Shown here: in pieces, positions 13,295 to 21,549 of the stretch
How the letters are laid out: each line of letters opens with the position of its first letter
Position numbering within the stretch: position 1 is the stretch's first letter
Assembly (NCBI RefSeq): GCF_000238395.3
Contig: NZ_CP011026.1
Location: 186,001-250,000 of the forward strand
Reading direction: 5' to 3'
DNA length: 64,000 bases
DNA from: Pseudoalteromonas arctica A 37-1-2
Lineage (GTDB): Bacteria; Pseudomonadota; Gammaproteobacteria; Enterobacterales; Alteromonadaceae
The notes under the pieces: model-generated
The model's database searches: none
Seen by the model: the letters and a program-made list of their open reading frames with translations, nothing else
What the model was told of the DNA's origin: nothing
Translations under genes and position numbers: made by a program

Positions 13295-15292
13295 TATATA
13301 CTTTTCTATAAACTCTTGTTTAGTAATTGCCTTTGAAAAAATGTAGCCTTGAATATAATCGCAAGCAAGCTGCTTTAATAGATCATACTGTTTTTGTGTT
13401 TCAACACCTTCCGCTACCACCATTACATCTAGGTTATGAGCCATAGTGATAATAGCCTTCACGAGAGCAATACTATTATCGTTTGATTCAATATCGCTTA
13501 TAAATGAGCGATCTATTTTTAAAATATCTATATCTAAGCGCTGTAAATACGCCAAAGAAGAATAACCAACACCAAAGTCGTCAATCGCTATGTCTATATT
13601 AATAGTGCTTAAGCGTTTTAATTGTCGCTGTATTGATGAATCTGGATCCATTAAGGTATTTTCAGTGACTTCAATTAAAATAGTGTTGGCGGGTAGTTGG
13701 TACTTTTTACTTGCAACAATCCATTCATCCACCCAGCAACCAGCGCGGTCAATTTCAAGAGGTGATGTATTTACACTGACTTGAATTGTCTTTTCACTTA
13801 AAACATTGAATTGGACGGTATCTTGAATTGCTTGAGATTTTACCCATTGGCCTATGTCGTTTATTAATCCGTTTTTTTCAGCGATAGGTATAAATTCGTT
13901 TGGCCCTATTAAGCCTCGTTCAGGGTGGTTCCAACGAATAAGGGCTTCAGCTTTTGGTACTGATTTCCCATCAATTGAAAATATAGGTTGGTAATATAAT
14001 TCAAATTGGTTTTTAACAATTGCAGTGCGTATCTCTTCTATTAGGCGACGCTTTTCTGTGGCTTTTTCTTCGATAGCATAGGAGAAAAACTCATAGCGAT
14101 TCCGCCCTTTATTTTTAGATAAATACATCGCTTGATCAGCACGTCTAACGAGCTCTTCTACTGTTAAACCATCAGTAGGGAAAAATGTTAAACCTATGCT
14201 TGCGGTAACATAGATTGTTTCTTTTTTTATTTTAATGCTCTGCATTAAACTACTTTTTACAGCTTTGGCAATTTTTGATGCTTCATCAGGGCAACTTACA
14301 CCCTCTAAAATTAATGTAAATTCGTCTCCACCTAAGCGTGCTACTGTATCTTTTGTTGTTATACAGCTTTGCAGCCTCGTTGCTACCTGATGTAATAATA
14401 AATCACCGTAGTCATGCCCAAGGCTGTCGTTTACTTCTTTAAAACCATCTAAATCTATAAATATAAGTACGAATTTCATTCCTTCAACGCTTACTAAGCT
14501 TTGTAGTTTCTCGTAAAAATACCGTCTATTTGGTAAATCGGTTAACCCGTCTTGGTAAGCATATTGTTGCAACTGAATATTTGCATTTTCAAGTTCATTA
14601 GTACGAAGCCTAACTTGGTTTTCTAATGAACTTTCTCTTTGCTCAATGTTGTATAACATATCGTTAAAACAAGATGTTAACTGTCCTACTTCATCTTGTG
14701 ATAGTTGTTCTGCGCGTAAACTATAGTCATGTGATGTGGTTATTTTACTGGCTGTTTGTGCTAAATATAAAATTGGGTTTAAAAATTTACGTCTTAATAA
14801 AAGCGACAAAATAAGACTAACCGCAAAGGTAAATACCATCAGGATCATTATAAACTTGGTATAAAAAGTGATTCTTTCTTTAATATAGCTGTCGTTAGCA
14901 CGTATCTTTAATACACCATAATTATACATATCAAGTTGAAGTAAAGTATTAACTTCAATGCTTTGTTCTGTTTGTGTATCTTCGGTGTGCGCAATAGCTA
15001 GTTGTTCACCAGTCGTACTCATTACTATTATACTAATGACATCTGCACGCATCAGTATTGGGTTTATAAGTTCCTGTACTGCGTCTATATCGTCAAACAT
15101 AAGTGCAGTAGTTATATTCGGAGAGAGCATTTTTGACAGAGAACCTAAGCTTTCTATTTGTTCCTCTTTAGCGCTGCTGATCTCATAAGCACTAAATACA
15201 ATTGTCACTATTGCGGTAGATACAAGTGCGACACTCATTAAGATAAATAATAATTTTTTGCTCATTGTATTTAATGCAAATAGTTTTTTCAT
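13271..15292 (-). CDS. CHASE8-HAMP-GGDEF-EAL cyclic-di-GMP enzyme (YfiN/TpbB-like)
   Basis: The 673-residue inner-membrane protein has a membrane segment at about 14-36 and a periplasmic domain at about 37-145 resembling CHASE8 (NITTALMFDDIDAV). A second membrane segment (148-166) and HAMP (about 167-220) follow. The GGDEF domain has intact GGDEF at 321-325 but lacks the RxxD inhibitory site (TTKD at 312-315). The EAL domain has EAL at 449-451 and DDFGVGYSSL. It may both make and degrade c-di-GMP. It sits four bases after a YfiR-like gene; in Pseudomonas, YfiR binds the periplasmic domain of YfiN to repress it. The C terminus (IPIRNNT) is encoded by the inserted repeat. Confidence 0.9.
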   Translation of the reverse strand: MKKLFALNTMSKKLLFILMSVALVSTAIVTIVFSAYEISSAKEEQIESLGSLSKMLSPNITTALMFDDIDAVQELINPILMRADVISIIVMSTTGEQLAIAHTEDTQTEQSIEVNTLLQLDMYNYGVLKIRANDSYIKERITFYTKFIMILMVFTFAVSLILSLLLRRKFLNPILYLAQTASKITTSHDYSLRAEQLSQDEVGQLTSCFNDMLYNIEQRESSLENQVRLRTNELENANIQLQQYAYQDGLTDLPNRRYFYEKLQSLVSVEGMKFVLIFIDLDGFKEVNDSLGHDYGDLLLHQVATRLQSCITTKDTVARLGGDEFTLILEGVSCPDEASKIAKAVKSSLMQSIKIKKETIYVTASIGLTFFPTDGLTVEELVRRADQAMYLSKNKGRNRYEFFSYAIEEKATEKRRLIEEIRTAIVKNQFELYYQPIFSIDGKSVPKAEALIRWNHPERGLIGPNEFIPIAEKNGLINDIGQWVKSQAIQDTVQFNVLSEKTIQVSVNTSPLEIDRAGCWVDEWIVASKKYQLPANTILIEVTENTLMDPDSSIQRQLKRLSTINIDIAIDDFGVGYSSLAYLQRLDIDILKIDRSFISDIESNDNSIALVKAIITMAHNLDVMVVAEGVETQKQYDLLKQLACDYIQGYIFSKAITKQEFIEKYIIPIRNNT

Positions 15293-15296
15293 TGCA

Positions 15297-15824
15297 TTAC
15301 CTATCTACAACGCGTGCAAGTCGTAGTACTTTTGAACTCATAGTAATGCCTGCATCTTTAAGCTGTTGTGGTGCAATTTCAAAGCGAATTTTACCACTGG
15401 AAAGAAAGAATCTGATATGGCCGCCATTTTCAATAAATGAGTCTGTTTCACCAATGACCATAATATTTTTTAGATCTAAAGGAGTTATGTTTTGCCACTG
15501 AGCAAATGTATCTGAGGTGATAAATAGCATATTACACGCAGATGTTGTGACTTCATCAAGAGTGACTAATTTATTATGCAAAGGTAATTTTTTTATAGTG
15601 CGATTTTTTAGAGCGGTGTTAGCCACATCAATAAAGTATTTATCAGGGCTACAAATAGTAAATTGATCAAGGGGTTCTAAATGAGAATCCCAGTGTCCAA
15701 AACGTGCAAAGTTATACAAGAAGCCTGCTTTTAGCATGTATTCTTTTTCAACAGCGTCAACGCTGGTACTTAAAAGTACCAAGGCTATTAAGCTTCTGTG
15801 AATTAGACTTCTTAATTTAATCAT
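15297..15824 (-). CDS. YfiR-family (DUF4154) periplasmic regulator
   Basis: The 175-residue protein has a signal peptide (to about VDA, residue 24), the KAGFLYNFARF motif at 32-42 and a C-terminal FEIAPQQLKDAGITMSSKVLRLAR (148-171, quoted in family order), all hallmarks of YfiR/DUF4154. Two cysteines (58 and 97) could form a disulfide. In Pseudomonas, YfiR is a redox-sensitive periplasmic repressor of the diguanylate cyclase YfiN. Here the gene lies between a TonB-dependent receptor (9 bases upstream) and a YfiN-like enzyme (4 bases downstream). That places it as the periplasmic link of a three-layer relay. Confidence 0.85.
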   Translation of the reverse strand: MIKLRSLIHRSLIALVLLSTSVDAVEKEYMLKAGFLYNFARFGHWDSHLEPLDQFTICSPDKYFIDVANTALKNRTIKKLPLHNKLVTLDEVTTSACNMLFITSDTFAQWQNITPLDLKNIMVIGETDSFIENGGHIRFFLSSGKIRFEIAPQQLKDAGITMSSKVLRLARVVDR

Positions 15825-15833
15825 CTAATTAGC

Positions 15834-17894
15834 TTAGAAATTTGCTGAAATTGTAAACGTAATACATTCATCAATATAGTTTGGTAATGTATAGGTTTCG
15901 CGCGTATTACTGTACTCAATATGTGAACCTGAAAATAGGTTTTTACCCGAAACTGCAGTAGACCACACAGGAGTAACCTGCCAATTCCAACTAATATCTA
16001 GCGTTGTGTAATTATCAGTATTATATGCATTTGAGTTTACTGCTCGTAATGTCGCAAACACATTATGGTTGGTTAAAAAAGAATAATCGGCTTTTGCAAA
16101 TAACTGCCTGTTTTTAGAGTCATACCCGATAGCGGGCTCTACTCTAGGAGGTAAATCGTAGTTATAATCGGTGTAACTATAACCAAACTCAGTATTGAGA
16201 TTATCAATTGGTTGCCATGATACTACTAAGTCGAACCCTTTAGTGGTTGTGTCTGCTACAGATGCAAAGTCTAAATCTATACGAGTCATTGTTAGTGCTT
16301 GAAATACTTCTGGAATTTTCCCTGCTAGAAATAAATTAAGTATAGGAGTGAATTGTTCAGCATGCGTATTCATATCAATAACCGCTACGTTTTTAGCATC
16401 GGTATAATAAGTAGAAAGATCTAATGACCAATCGTTAGCAGTAAAACGGTAGCCTAATTCATAAGATAGATAGTTTTCTGATTTAACTTTGTCATTACCA
16501 TTTAGGTAGGTTGCAATTCGGTAGTCGTCTATTTGGTCAAAGCCTGAACTTAAACCGGTAAGATCTTTAATTTCTGTACCATTAACTTTAAAGTTGTCGT
16601 TAAATTCAATTAATGTTGGTGTACGTACACTTCGCGATATTGCGCCCCAAGTAAGGTGGTTATCTACTGGTTTGTATATAAGTCTTGCTGATGGTTGATT
16701 TTCCCAGCCAGTTAAATCGTTATGATCAAGCTTAGTACCAATAATAAAGTCGAGAGTGTCAGGAGTCACATTGTATTGAGCTTGAACAAGTGCACCATAT
16801 TGTTTGAGGCTATCAAAGTTTTTATCGCTATCTAAAAATACGCTTTCTGCGAAAGATATAGAATTGTATCGGTAGTTCAACCCCCAATCTAACTGTAGAG
16901 ATTGGTATATAAAGTTCATTTGATAATCAATATCTATCGATTCAAAGTCTTCTTTAATATAATTTTGAGAACCATTTTGTTTAAGCCAAGAAATTTGTAG
17001 CATTTGATTCGCATCTGGCGACATTCTGTTTTCAAGGCGCGCCATTATGCGCGAGTCTGTTCGCTTTAAATCATCTGAAAATGAAATGTTTTCGTTGGTT
17101 TCATCGACAACACCTCGGTAGTTTTGGCCAAGTGTGGAATGAGTTACATCACCTTGAAGTAACCCGGACCATGCATCGTTAGGAGTAAAGTCAGCTCTAA
17201 AACCTAAAGAGTTTTGTTTGGTTGTGTCATTAGGGGGAAGTGAGATGCCTTTTTGGGATTCATTCGCATCTTTTAAGTGCCCATACACACGATAACTGCC
17301 TTTGTTACTTATATCACCACCGTAGCGAAGATTAGCATCAACATTTATTTGATTACCAGTTGTTACACTTGCGTATCCACCGCGAGTATCAATACTATTT
17401 TTAGTAATGATATTAATCACGCCATTATTTGCGTTACTTCCCCAAAGTAATCCGCCTTGTCCGCGTATAACTTCAATACGTTCAATATCGTACAAAGGAA
17501 CGTTGAGTGTTTCCCAATAAACAGCGGCAAACTTTGGGGTATATAAGCTTTGTCCGTCAATCATAACCAATAATTTGCTTGAAAAGCGAGAGGCAATGCC
17601 TCTTGAGGAAATAGCCCATTGATTGTTATCGAGCTGACGGACAATTAAACCCGGCACCATTTTTAGTGCTTCAGGTACTGATGTAGCACCAGATTTAGTA
17701 ATTTGTTCTTTACTTAATACATAAATAGATGAAGCGGTATCAAATGCTGATTGTGCTCTTTTCATCGCAGAAGTCGCTTGCACATCCATACCCATTAAAG
17801 CATCAAGATCGAGATCTTCATCTTCAAACGGCTCAGCCGTTACAAGAGGGCACACAAAAAGTAATGGCCAAAATAAACGTTGTGATATTTTCAC
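15834..17894 (-). CDS. TonB-dependent receptor, first gene of YfiR-cyclase operon
   Basis: The 686-residue outer-membrane protein has a signal peptide cleaved about A20 and an N-terminal LDALMGMDVQATSAMKRAQ stretch with a TonB-box-like core. The plug has TSVPEALKMVPGLIV, SRGI, DIERIEVIRGQGGLLWGSNANNGVINIITK (in family order), and the barrel ends in ISANF. It belongs to the small receptors of roughly 650-700 residues, with siderophore, vitamin or metal relatives. The start is GTG with AGGAG eight bases upstream. A 12-bp palindrome TGTGATATCACA lies 57-68 bases upstream. Co-transcription with yfiR and a cyclase suggests it senses or imports a ligand that controls c-di-GMP. The ligand is unknown. 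Confidence 0.9.
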   Translation of the reverse strand: MKISQRLFWPLLFVCPLVTAEPFEDEDLDLDALMGMDVQATSAMKRAQSAFDTASSIYVLSKEQITKSGATSVPEALKMVPGLIVRQLDNNQWAISSRGIASRFSSKLLVMIDGQSLYTPKFAAVYWETLNVPLYDIERIEVIRGQGGLLWGSNANNGVINIITKNSIDTRGGYASVTTGNQINVDANLRYGGDISNKGSYRVYGHLKDANESQKGISLPPNDTTKQNSLGFRADFTPNDAWSGLLQGDVTHSTLGQNYRGVVDETNENISFSDDLKRTDSRIMARLENRMSPDANQMLQISWLKQNGSQNYIKEDFESIDIDYQMNFIYQSLQLDWGLNYRYNSISFAESVFLDSDKNFDSLKQYGALVQAQYNVTPDTLDFIIGTKLDHNDLTGWENQPSARLIYKPVDNHLTWGAISRSVRTPTLIEFNDNFKVNGTEIKDLTGLSSGFDQIDDYRIATYLNGNDKVKSENYLSYELGYRFTANDWSLDLSTYYTDAKNVAVIDMNTHAEQFTPILNLFLAGKIPEVFQALTMTRIDLDFASVADTTTKGFDLVVSWQPIDNLNTEFGYSYTDYNYDLPPRVEPAIGYDSKNRQLFAKADYSFLTNHNVFATLRAVNSNAYNTDNYTTLDISWNWQVTPVWSTAVSGKNLFSGSHIEYSNTRETYTLPNYIDECITFTISANF

Positions 17895-18378
17895 CCAAAA
17901 GTCTCCTGCGCAATCAAAAAATCAAAAACAATGACTGTTTTTGTAATACATGTGATATCACACAATATTAACATACATTAACAGCGTAAAAGTATAAATG
18001 CGATTAAATCAAAACAACTAATTTTGTAGTAGTTAAAAAATTTAACTTTGGCCAATAAAACAGTAAAATTTAAAAAAATAAAGTAGATAAATTTTATACA
18101 ATTACATTTATTAAAGAGTCAAAAAATAGAAGTTACTGAGAGTTATATGATTATATACTATTTAAAATTTAGTCTATTTTTGAAGGACTTCAAAGTATTT
18201 TGCGCTTATTGATTATTTAACTTTGCATTTCATGCTTTTACAAGGGCACTATTAATTATACGTGCACGATTAATCTAACTTTGTATTAACTATTATTGTA
18301 GTTTCAATTACCTTTGCTTTTATTAAAGGTATATAGAATACTTAAATTCGCTTGGTTTTGCTTTGAAGGCACCAAAGT
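17895..18378. promoter_or_regulatory. Divergent promoter region with 12-bp palindrome
   Basis: This 484-base AT-rich gap separates the receptor operon (minus) from the PAS-GGDEF gene (plus). TGTGATATCACA at 17951-17962 is a perfect palindrome close to the receptor start and could be an operator. Its two-base centre does not fit the six-base centre of a CRP site. I see no ORF or RNA gene here. Confidence 0.4.
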
Positions 18379-19257
18379 ATGGAAAAAAATGAATTAATTA
18401 ATGTAGAAGAAGTACTCAATTTAATGCTTGATGCCGTATGCGTGGTAGATAAACAAGGCACATTTGTTTTTGTAAGCGCAGCATTTGAGCAAATATTTGG
18501 TTATACGGCCGATGAAGTTGTTGGCACAAAAATGATTAATTACGTTTACGAAGGTGATCATTATAAAACGCATAATGCCGTAACTTCGCTGTTGTCTGGC
18601 GAAATGGTGAACCCTCGCTTTGAAAACCGTTGGATGAGAAAAGATGGTCAAGTAGTTCATATACTATGGTCTGTTCGTTGGTCAGAGCAACATCAAGTAA
18701 GAATTGCTGTCGCGCACGATATAACTGAACGTAAAGTAATGGAAGATCAACTCCATTATATGGCACGGCACGATGTGTTAACTGGCCTACCAAATCGATC
18801 TTTATTGATGAATCGATTAGAAAAAGTAATTATTAGTGCAACTACAAACAACACGTTTTTTTCTTTACTGTTTATAGACATAAATGGCTTTAAAGCAGTA
18901 AACGATACTCACGGACACGAAATTGGCGATAAGCTTTTATGCGCTATAGCTAAAAGGCTTTCAGCGTCAGTAAGGCATTACGACACAGTAGGGCGTTTAG
19001 GCGGAGACGAATTTTTAATTATTTTAGATAACTTAAGTTCTAGCCACGAAACCGTCAGAATAAAAAATAAAGTCCTCACTGAGTTTAAAGCCGTCTTTAA
19101 GTTAGATGACGTATTACTAAATATTTCACCCAGTATAGGAATTGCAAACTACCCCGAGCACGGCCAAACAGATCACGAACTCATAAAGTATGCTGATCAA
19201 GCTATGTACAAAAATAAACAACGAGGCTTAGACAACGTAACCTATTTACCTCAATAA
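18379..19257 (+). CDS. PAS-GGDEF diguanylate cyclase
   Basis: The 292-residue cytoplasmic protein has one PAS domain (about 10-118, ending AHDITERK) joined directly to a GGDEF domain. The active-site GGDEF is at 208-212 and the product-inhibition site RHYD (RxxD) at 199-202 is intact, so it should be an active, feedback-inhibited cyclase making c-di-GMP from two GTP. No EAL domain or membrane segment is present. GAAGG precedes the ATG by about ten bases. It is divergent from the receptor-YfiR-cyclase operon and may share regulation with it. The PAS ligand cannot be read from sequence. Confidence 0.92.
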   Translation: MEKNELINVEEVLNLMLDAVCVVDKQGTFVFVSAAFEQIFGYTADEVVGTKMINYVYEGDHYKTHNAVTSLLSGEMVNPRFENRWMRKDGQVVHILWSVRWSEQHQVRIAVAHDITERKVMEDQLHYMARHDVLTGLPNRSLLMNRLEKVIISATTNNTFFSLLFIDINGFKAVNDTHGHEIGDKLLCAIAKRLSASVRHYDTVGRLGGDEFLIILDNLSSSHETVRIKNKVLTEFKAVFKLDDVLLNISPSIGIANYPEHGQTDHELIKYADQAMYKNKQRGLDNVTYLPQ

Positions 19258-19306
19258 CTAAGCTGAACTATCACCTTAGCTTAAACAATAGTCACAGCGT
19301 CCTTAA

Positions 19307-19438
19307 CTACAATGCCTTACTTGCTGACATATTTTTTAATATCGGTTTCCAGTGCTGCGCTAAAAAATCTATAAATGCTCTTACAGCAGTTTGTAGGTAG
19401 TTCCTTGATAAATAAACTGCACAAGTTATGTCTGGGTG
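19307..19438 (-). pseudogene. C-terminal remnant of a LysR-type regulator
   Basis: On the minus strand the frame ending at TAG (19307-19309) reads HPDITCAVYLSRNYLQTAVR and continues AFIDFLAQHWKP. This is the typical end of a LysR-family effector domain (hPdi-vvYPSRryl-pavRaFiDfl). Nothing LysR-like continues to the right of 19438, where the remnant meets the tail of a reductase gene on the other strand. The DNA-binding domain and most of the protein are gone. It is a clear pseudogene fragment. Confidence 0.7.
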
Positions 19439-19439
19439 A

Positions 19440-19590
19440 TAATGAAGACAATTACCGTATCGGCAGTAATACATTTTTTACTAATGATGCAGGCGAAAGC
19501 AATATATTGGTCACTGATTATGCAAGCGCAATGGTTGATGAAGCGCAAAATGCAGCGTACGTAAATCAGCATATTAGTATTGCCTACTAA
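19440..19590 (+). pseudogene. C-terminal remnant of an NADH-flavin reductase-like gene
   Basis: The plus-strand frame ends GSNTFFTNDAGESNILVTDY followed by ASAMVDEAQNAAYVNQHISIAY. That is the C terminus of YwnB-type NAD(P)H-binding reductases (gD-l--da-GeS-Is--DyA-AlvdElE-p-h--qrftvgY). The first part of the 71-residue open frame starting at 19375 is antisense to the LysR remnant and is not a real N terminus. The catalytic Rossmann half is missing. It is a gene tail left by a deletion. Confidence 0.65.
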
Positions 19591-19698
19591 TATGGTTACT
19601 AATCAAAAGCGTTTGATTATTTAGATATAACAATACTGGCTCATAAGGCTAAAATAATTTAATCTGAGCGTATTAATTCTTATTAAATTATTTGCCTT

Positions 19699-20715
19699 AT
19701 GAGCCTTCTTTTTTCTCTTGCGTTAGCAAGCCTTCCCGCTTTACCAGAGCCAGTTGCTAATAATGCTGTGGCTAAAGTTACAGTACAAAACCAAACCTAT
19801 TTTTTAAGCTTTATGGGGCTGGGGGGCGATAAACAATACTCGTCCGTACATAACAAAGTGTGGGCGCTTAAAGTTGGCGATTCACAGTGGCAATCTAAAA
19901 CTGGTGTGCCTTCAAGCTTGCCATTAAAAGGGCGCTTAGCAAGCACCGCAGTCGGCTTAGGCGAGTACGCCTATGTGTTTGGCGGCTATACGGTAGCAGA
20001 GGATCATACTGAAGTTTCAAGCCCCGACGTATATAAGTACGACGTAATAAAAGATACCTACACTCATCTTGCGAGCATGCCAGTACCCGTAGACGATAGC
20101 GTCGCGCTGAGCTACAAAGCGCGTTACATTTATCTAATTAGCGGTTGGCATAACGACGGCAACGTAAACTTAGTGCAAGTATACGACACGCAAAATAATA
20201 CATGGCAACAAGCCTCGCCATTTTTAGGTGAGCCTGTATTTGGCCAAGCCGCTGCTATTAGTGCTAACACCATTGTTATTTGTGATGGCGTTAAAACACA
20301 AGCTAATCCTGATTCGCGTCGCTCGTTTGCAGGTGTAGCACAGTGCTTAAAAGGCACAATAGATTCAACTAACCCACAAAAAATAGATTGGCGTACCTTG
20401 CCACATCCAACGGGCACTGCTCACTACCGAATGGCAGCCACCAGCTATAATGGTAATATTTATATGATGGCAGGCTCTAATAACCCATACAACTACAGCG
20501 CAATAGGTTACGACGGCAAACCTGCACCTGCAAGTGACCATGTTTGGCGCTTTAGTATCGAAAAAAACGAATGGCAGATTTTATCCCCTGTTGAAGTAAA
20601 GAGCATGGATCATCGTGGTTTACTTGAGCACAGTGGGGTTTTATATCGAATTGGCGGCATTGATAACAGTCAGCAAGTAAGCGCTAACGTACTCGGTTAC
20701 GAGGCGCCAAAGTGA
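19699..20715 (+). CDS. Kelch-repeat beta-propeller protein (NanM-like)
   Basis: The 338-residue protein has a short hydrophobic N terminus, probably a signal peptide, and several kelch motifs (AYVFGGY, IYLISGW, IYMMAGS, LYRIGGI) spaced as blades of a propeller. It resembles N-acetylneuraminate epimerase (NanM) and related YjhT proteins, which act in the periplasm on sialic acid. No other sialic acid gene is nearby, so that function should not be assumed. Its TGA overlaps the GTG start of the Sir2-like gene by four bases, so the two are translationally coupled. That is odd, because one seems exported and the other cytoplasmic. Confidence 0.75.
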   Translation: MSLLFSLALASLPALPEPVANNAVAKVTVQNQTYFLSFMGLGGDKQYSSVHNKVWALKVGDSQWQSKTGVPSSLPLKGRLASTAVGLGEYAYVFGGYTVAEDHTEVSSPDVYKYDVIKDTYTHLASMPVPVDDSVALSYKARYIYLISGWHNDGNVNLVQVYDTQNNTWQQASPFLGEPVFGQAAAISANTIVICDGVKTQANPDSRRSFAGVAQCLKGTIDSTNPQKIDWRTLPHPTGTAHYRMAATSYNGNIYMMAGSNNPYNYSAIGYDGKPAPASDHVWRFSIEKNEWQILSPVEVKSMDHRGLLEHSGVLYRIGGIDNSQQVSANVLGYEAPK

Positions 20716-21428
20716 ATACCCTTTACATTACCGGAGCGGGAGTCAGCGCTGCCAGTGGTATTCCCACCTTTAGAGGGGAGGATGGTTATTGGACCATTGG
20801 CAGTAAAAATTATACGCCTATGGAAATGGCAACACGCGCAATGTACCAAAACGCCCCAAAAGAGTTTTTAGCATGGTATTACCATCGCTTTGCAACGTAT
20901 CGTAACCATGGCCCAAACGACGTACACCATTGGCTAAGTGACAAAAACCTAATTACTCAAAACATAGATGGGCTTGATGGCAAAGCGGGTAACAAAAATT
21001 ACATAGCTATACACGGCAGGCTTGATCAAATGACCTTATTTCATGAGCAAGGGGAGCCAGTCACGCCACTTGCCACCCCGTGGGATAGCGTAGACGAAAG
21101 CCGCCTGCAAGAGTCTCTTTTTGAGCTATTTAATATTCAACACCAAACGCCTGAACTAAACCATTCATTTAAGCCCTTTGTTTTATTATTTGACGAATAC
21201 TACACCGAGCTTTACAGAATAACAGAAGCACAACAGCGTATGATCAACGCCGATAAAATTGTATTTATGGGCACCTCGTTTAGCGTTAATATTACGCAAA
21301 TGGCAATTGAAATAGCCCGAAATTACGACATTCCTGTTGAAGTGGTTGACCCTGAGCCTGCACATATTTTGCACGCTAACGTCACATATAAAAAAATGAA
21401 TGCATTAGATTACATTCAATCTAATTAA
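20712..21428 (+). CDS. Sir2-family NAD-dependent deacylase-like protein
   Basis: The 238-residue protein opens with the sirtuin NAD-binding motif GAGVSAASGIPTFRG (8-22). It has TQNIDGL (82-88), the catalytic histidine H101 in AIHGRLD and a later GTSFSV NAD-ribose motif (about 192). The usual pair of CxxC zinc-binding motifs after the histidine is absent; the module there is short and cysteine-free. The normal FGE after the zinc module reads FDE. It is therefore a zinc-less, divergent sirtuin that could be a deacylase, ADP-ribosyltransferase or NAD-consuming enzyme. The start is GTG, overlapping the kelch gene. Activity is untested by sequence alone. Confidence 0.8.
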   Translation: MNTLYITGAGVSAASGIPTFRGEDGYWTIGSKNYTPMEMATRAMYQNAPKEFLAWYYHRFATYRNHGPNDVHHWLSDKNLITQNIDGLDGKAGNKNYIAIHGRLDQMTLFHEQGEPVTPLATPWDSVDESRLQESLFELFNIQHQTPELNHSFKPFVLLFDEYYTELYRITEAQQRMINADKIVFMGTSFSVNITQMAIEIARNYDIPVEVVDPEPAHILHANVTYKKMNALDYIQSN

Positions 21429-21549
21429 GAAGTGCTATATTTTAAAGGGATTGATAATGTTTTCTTAAATATTACAATCTCTTTATATAATATTAACGAG
21501 TCAAAAATGTTATTATTATCCTGATTATAATAATACTAAAGAGATCTGA

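Noticed and set aside
17951..17962. TGTGATATCACA as a CRP binding site
   Set aside because: CRP needs TGTGA and TCACA separated by six bases; here the gap is two.
19375..19590. A real 71-residue protein
   Set aside because: Its first half is antisense to LysR-coding sequence and its second half is the tail of a reductase, so the ORF is an accidental fusion at a deletion junction.
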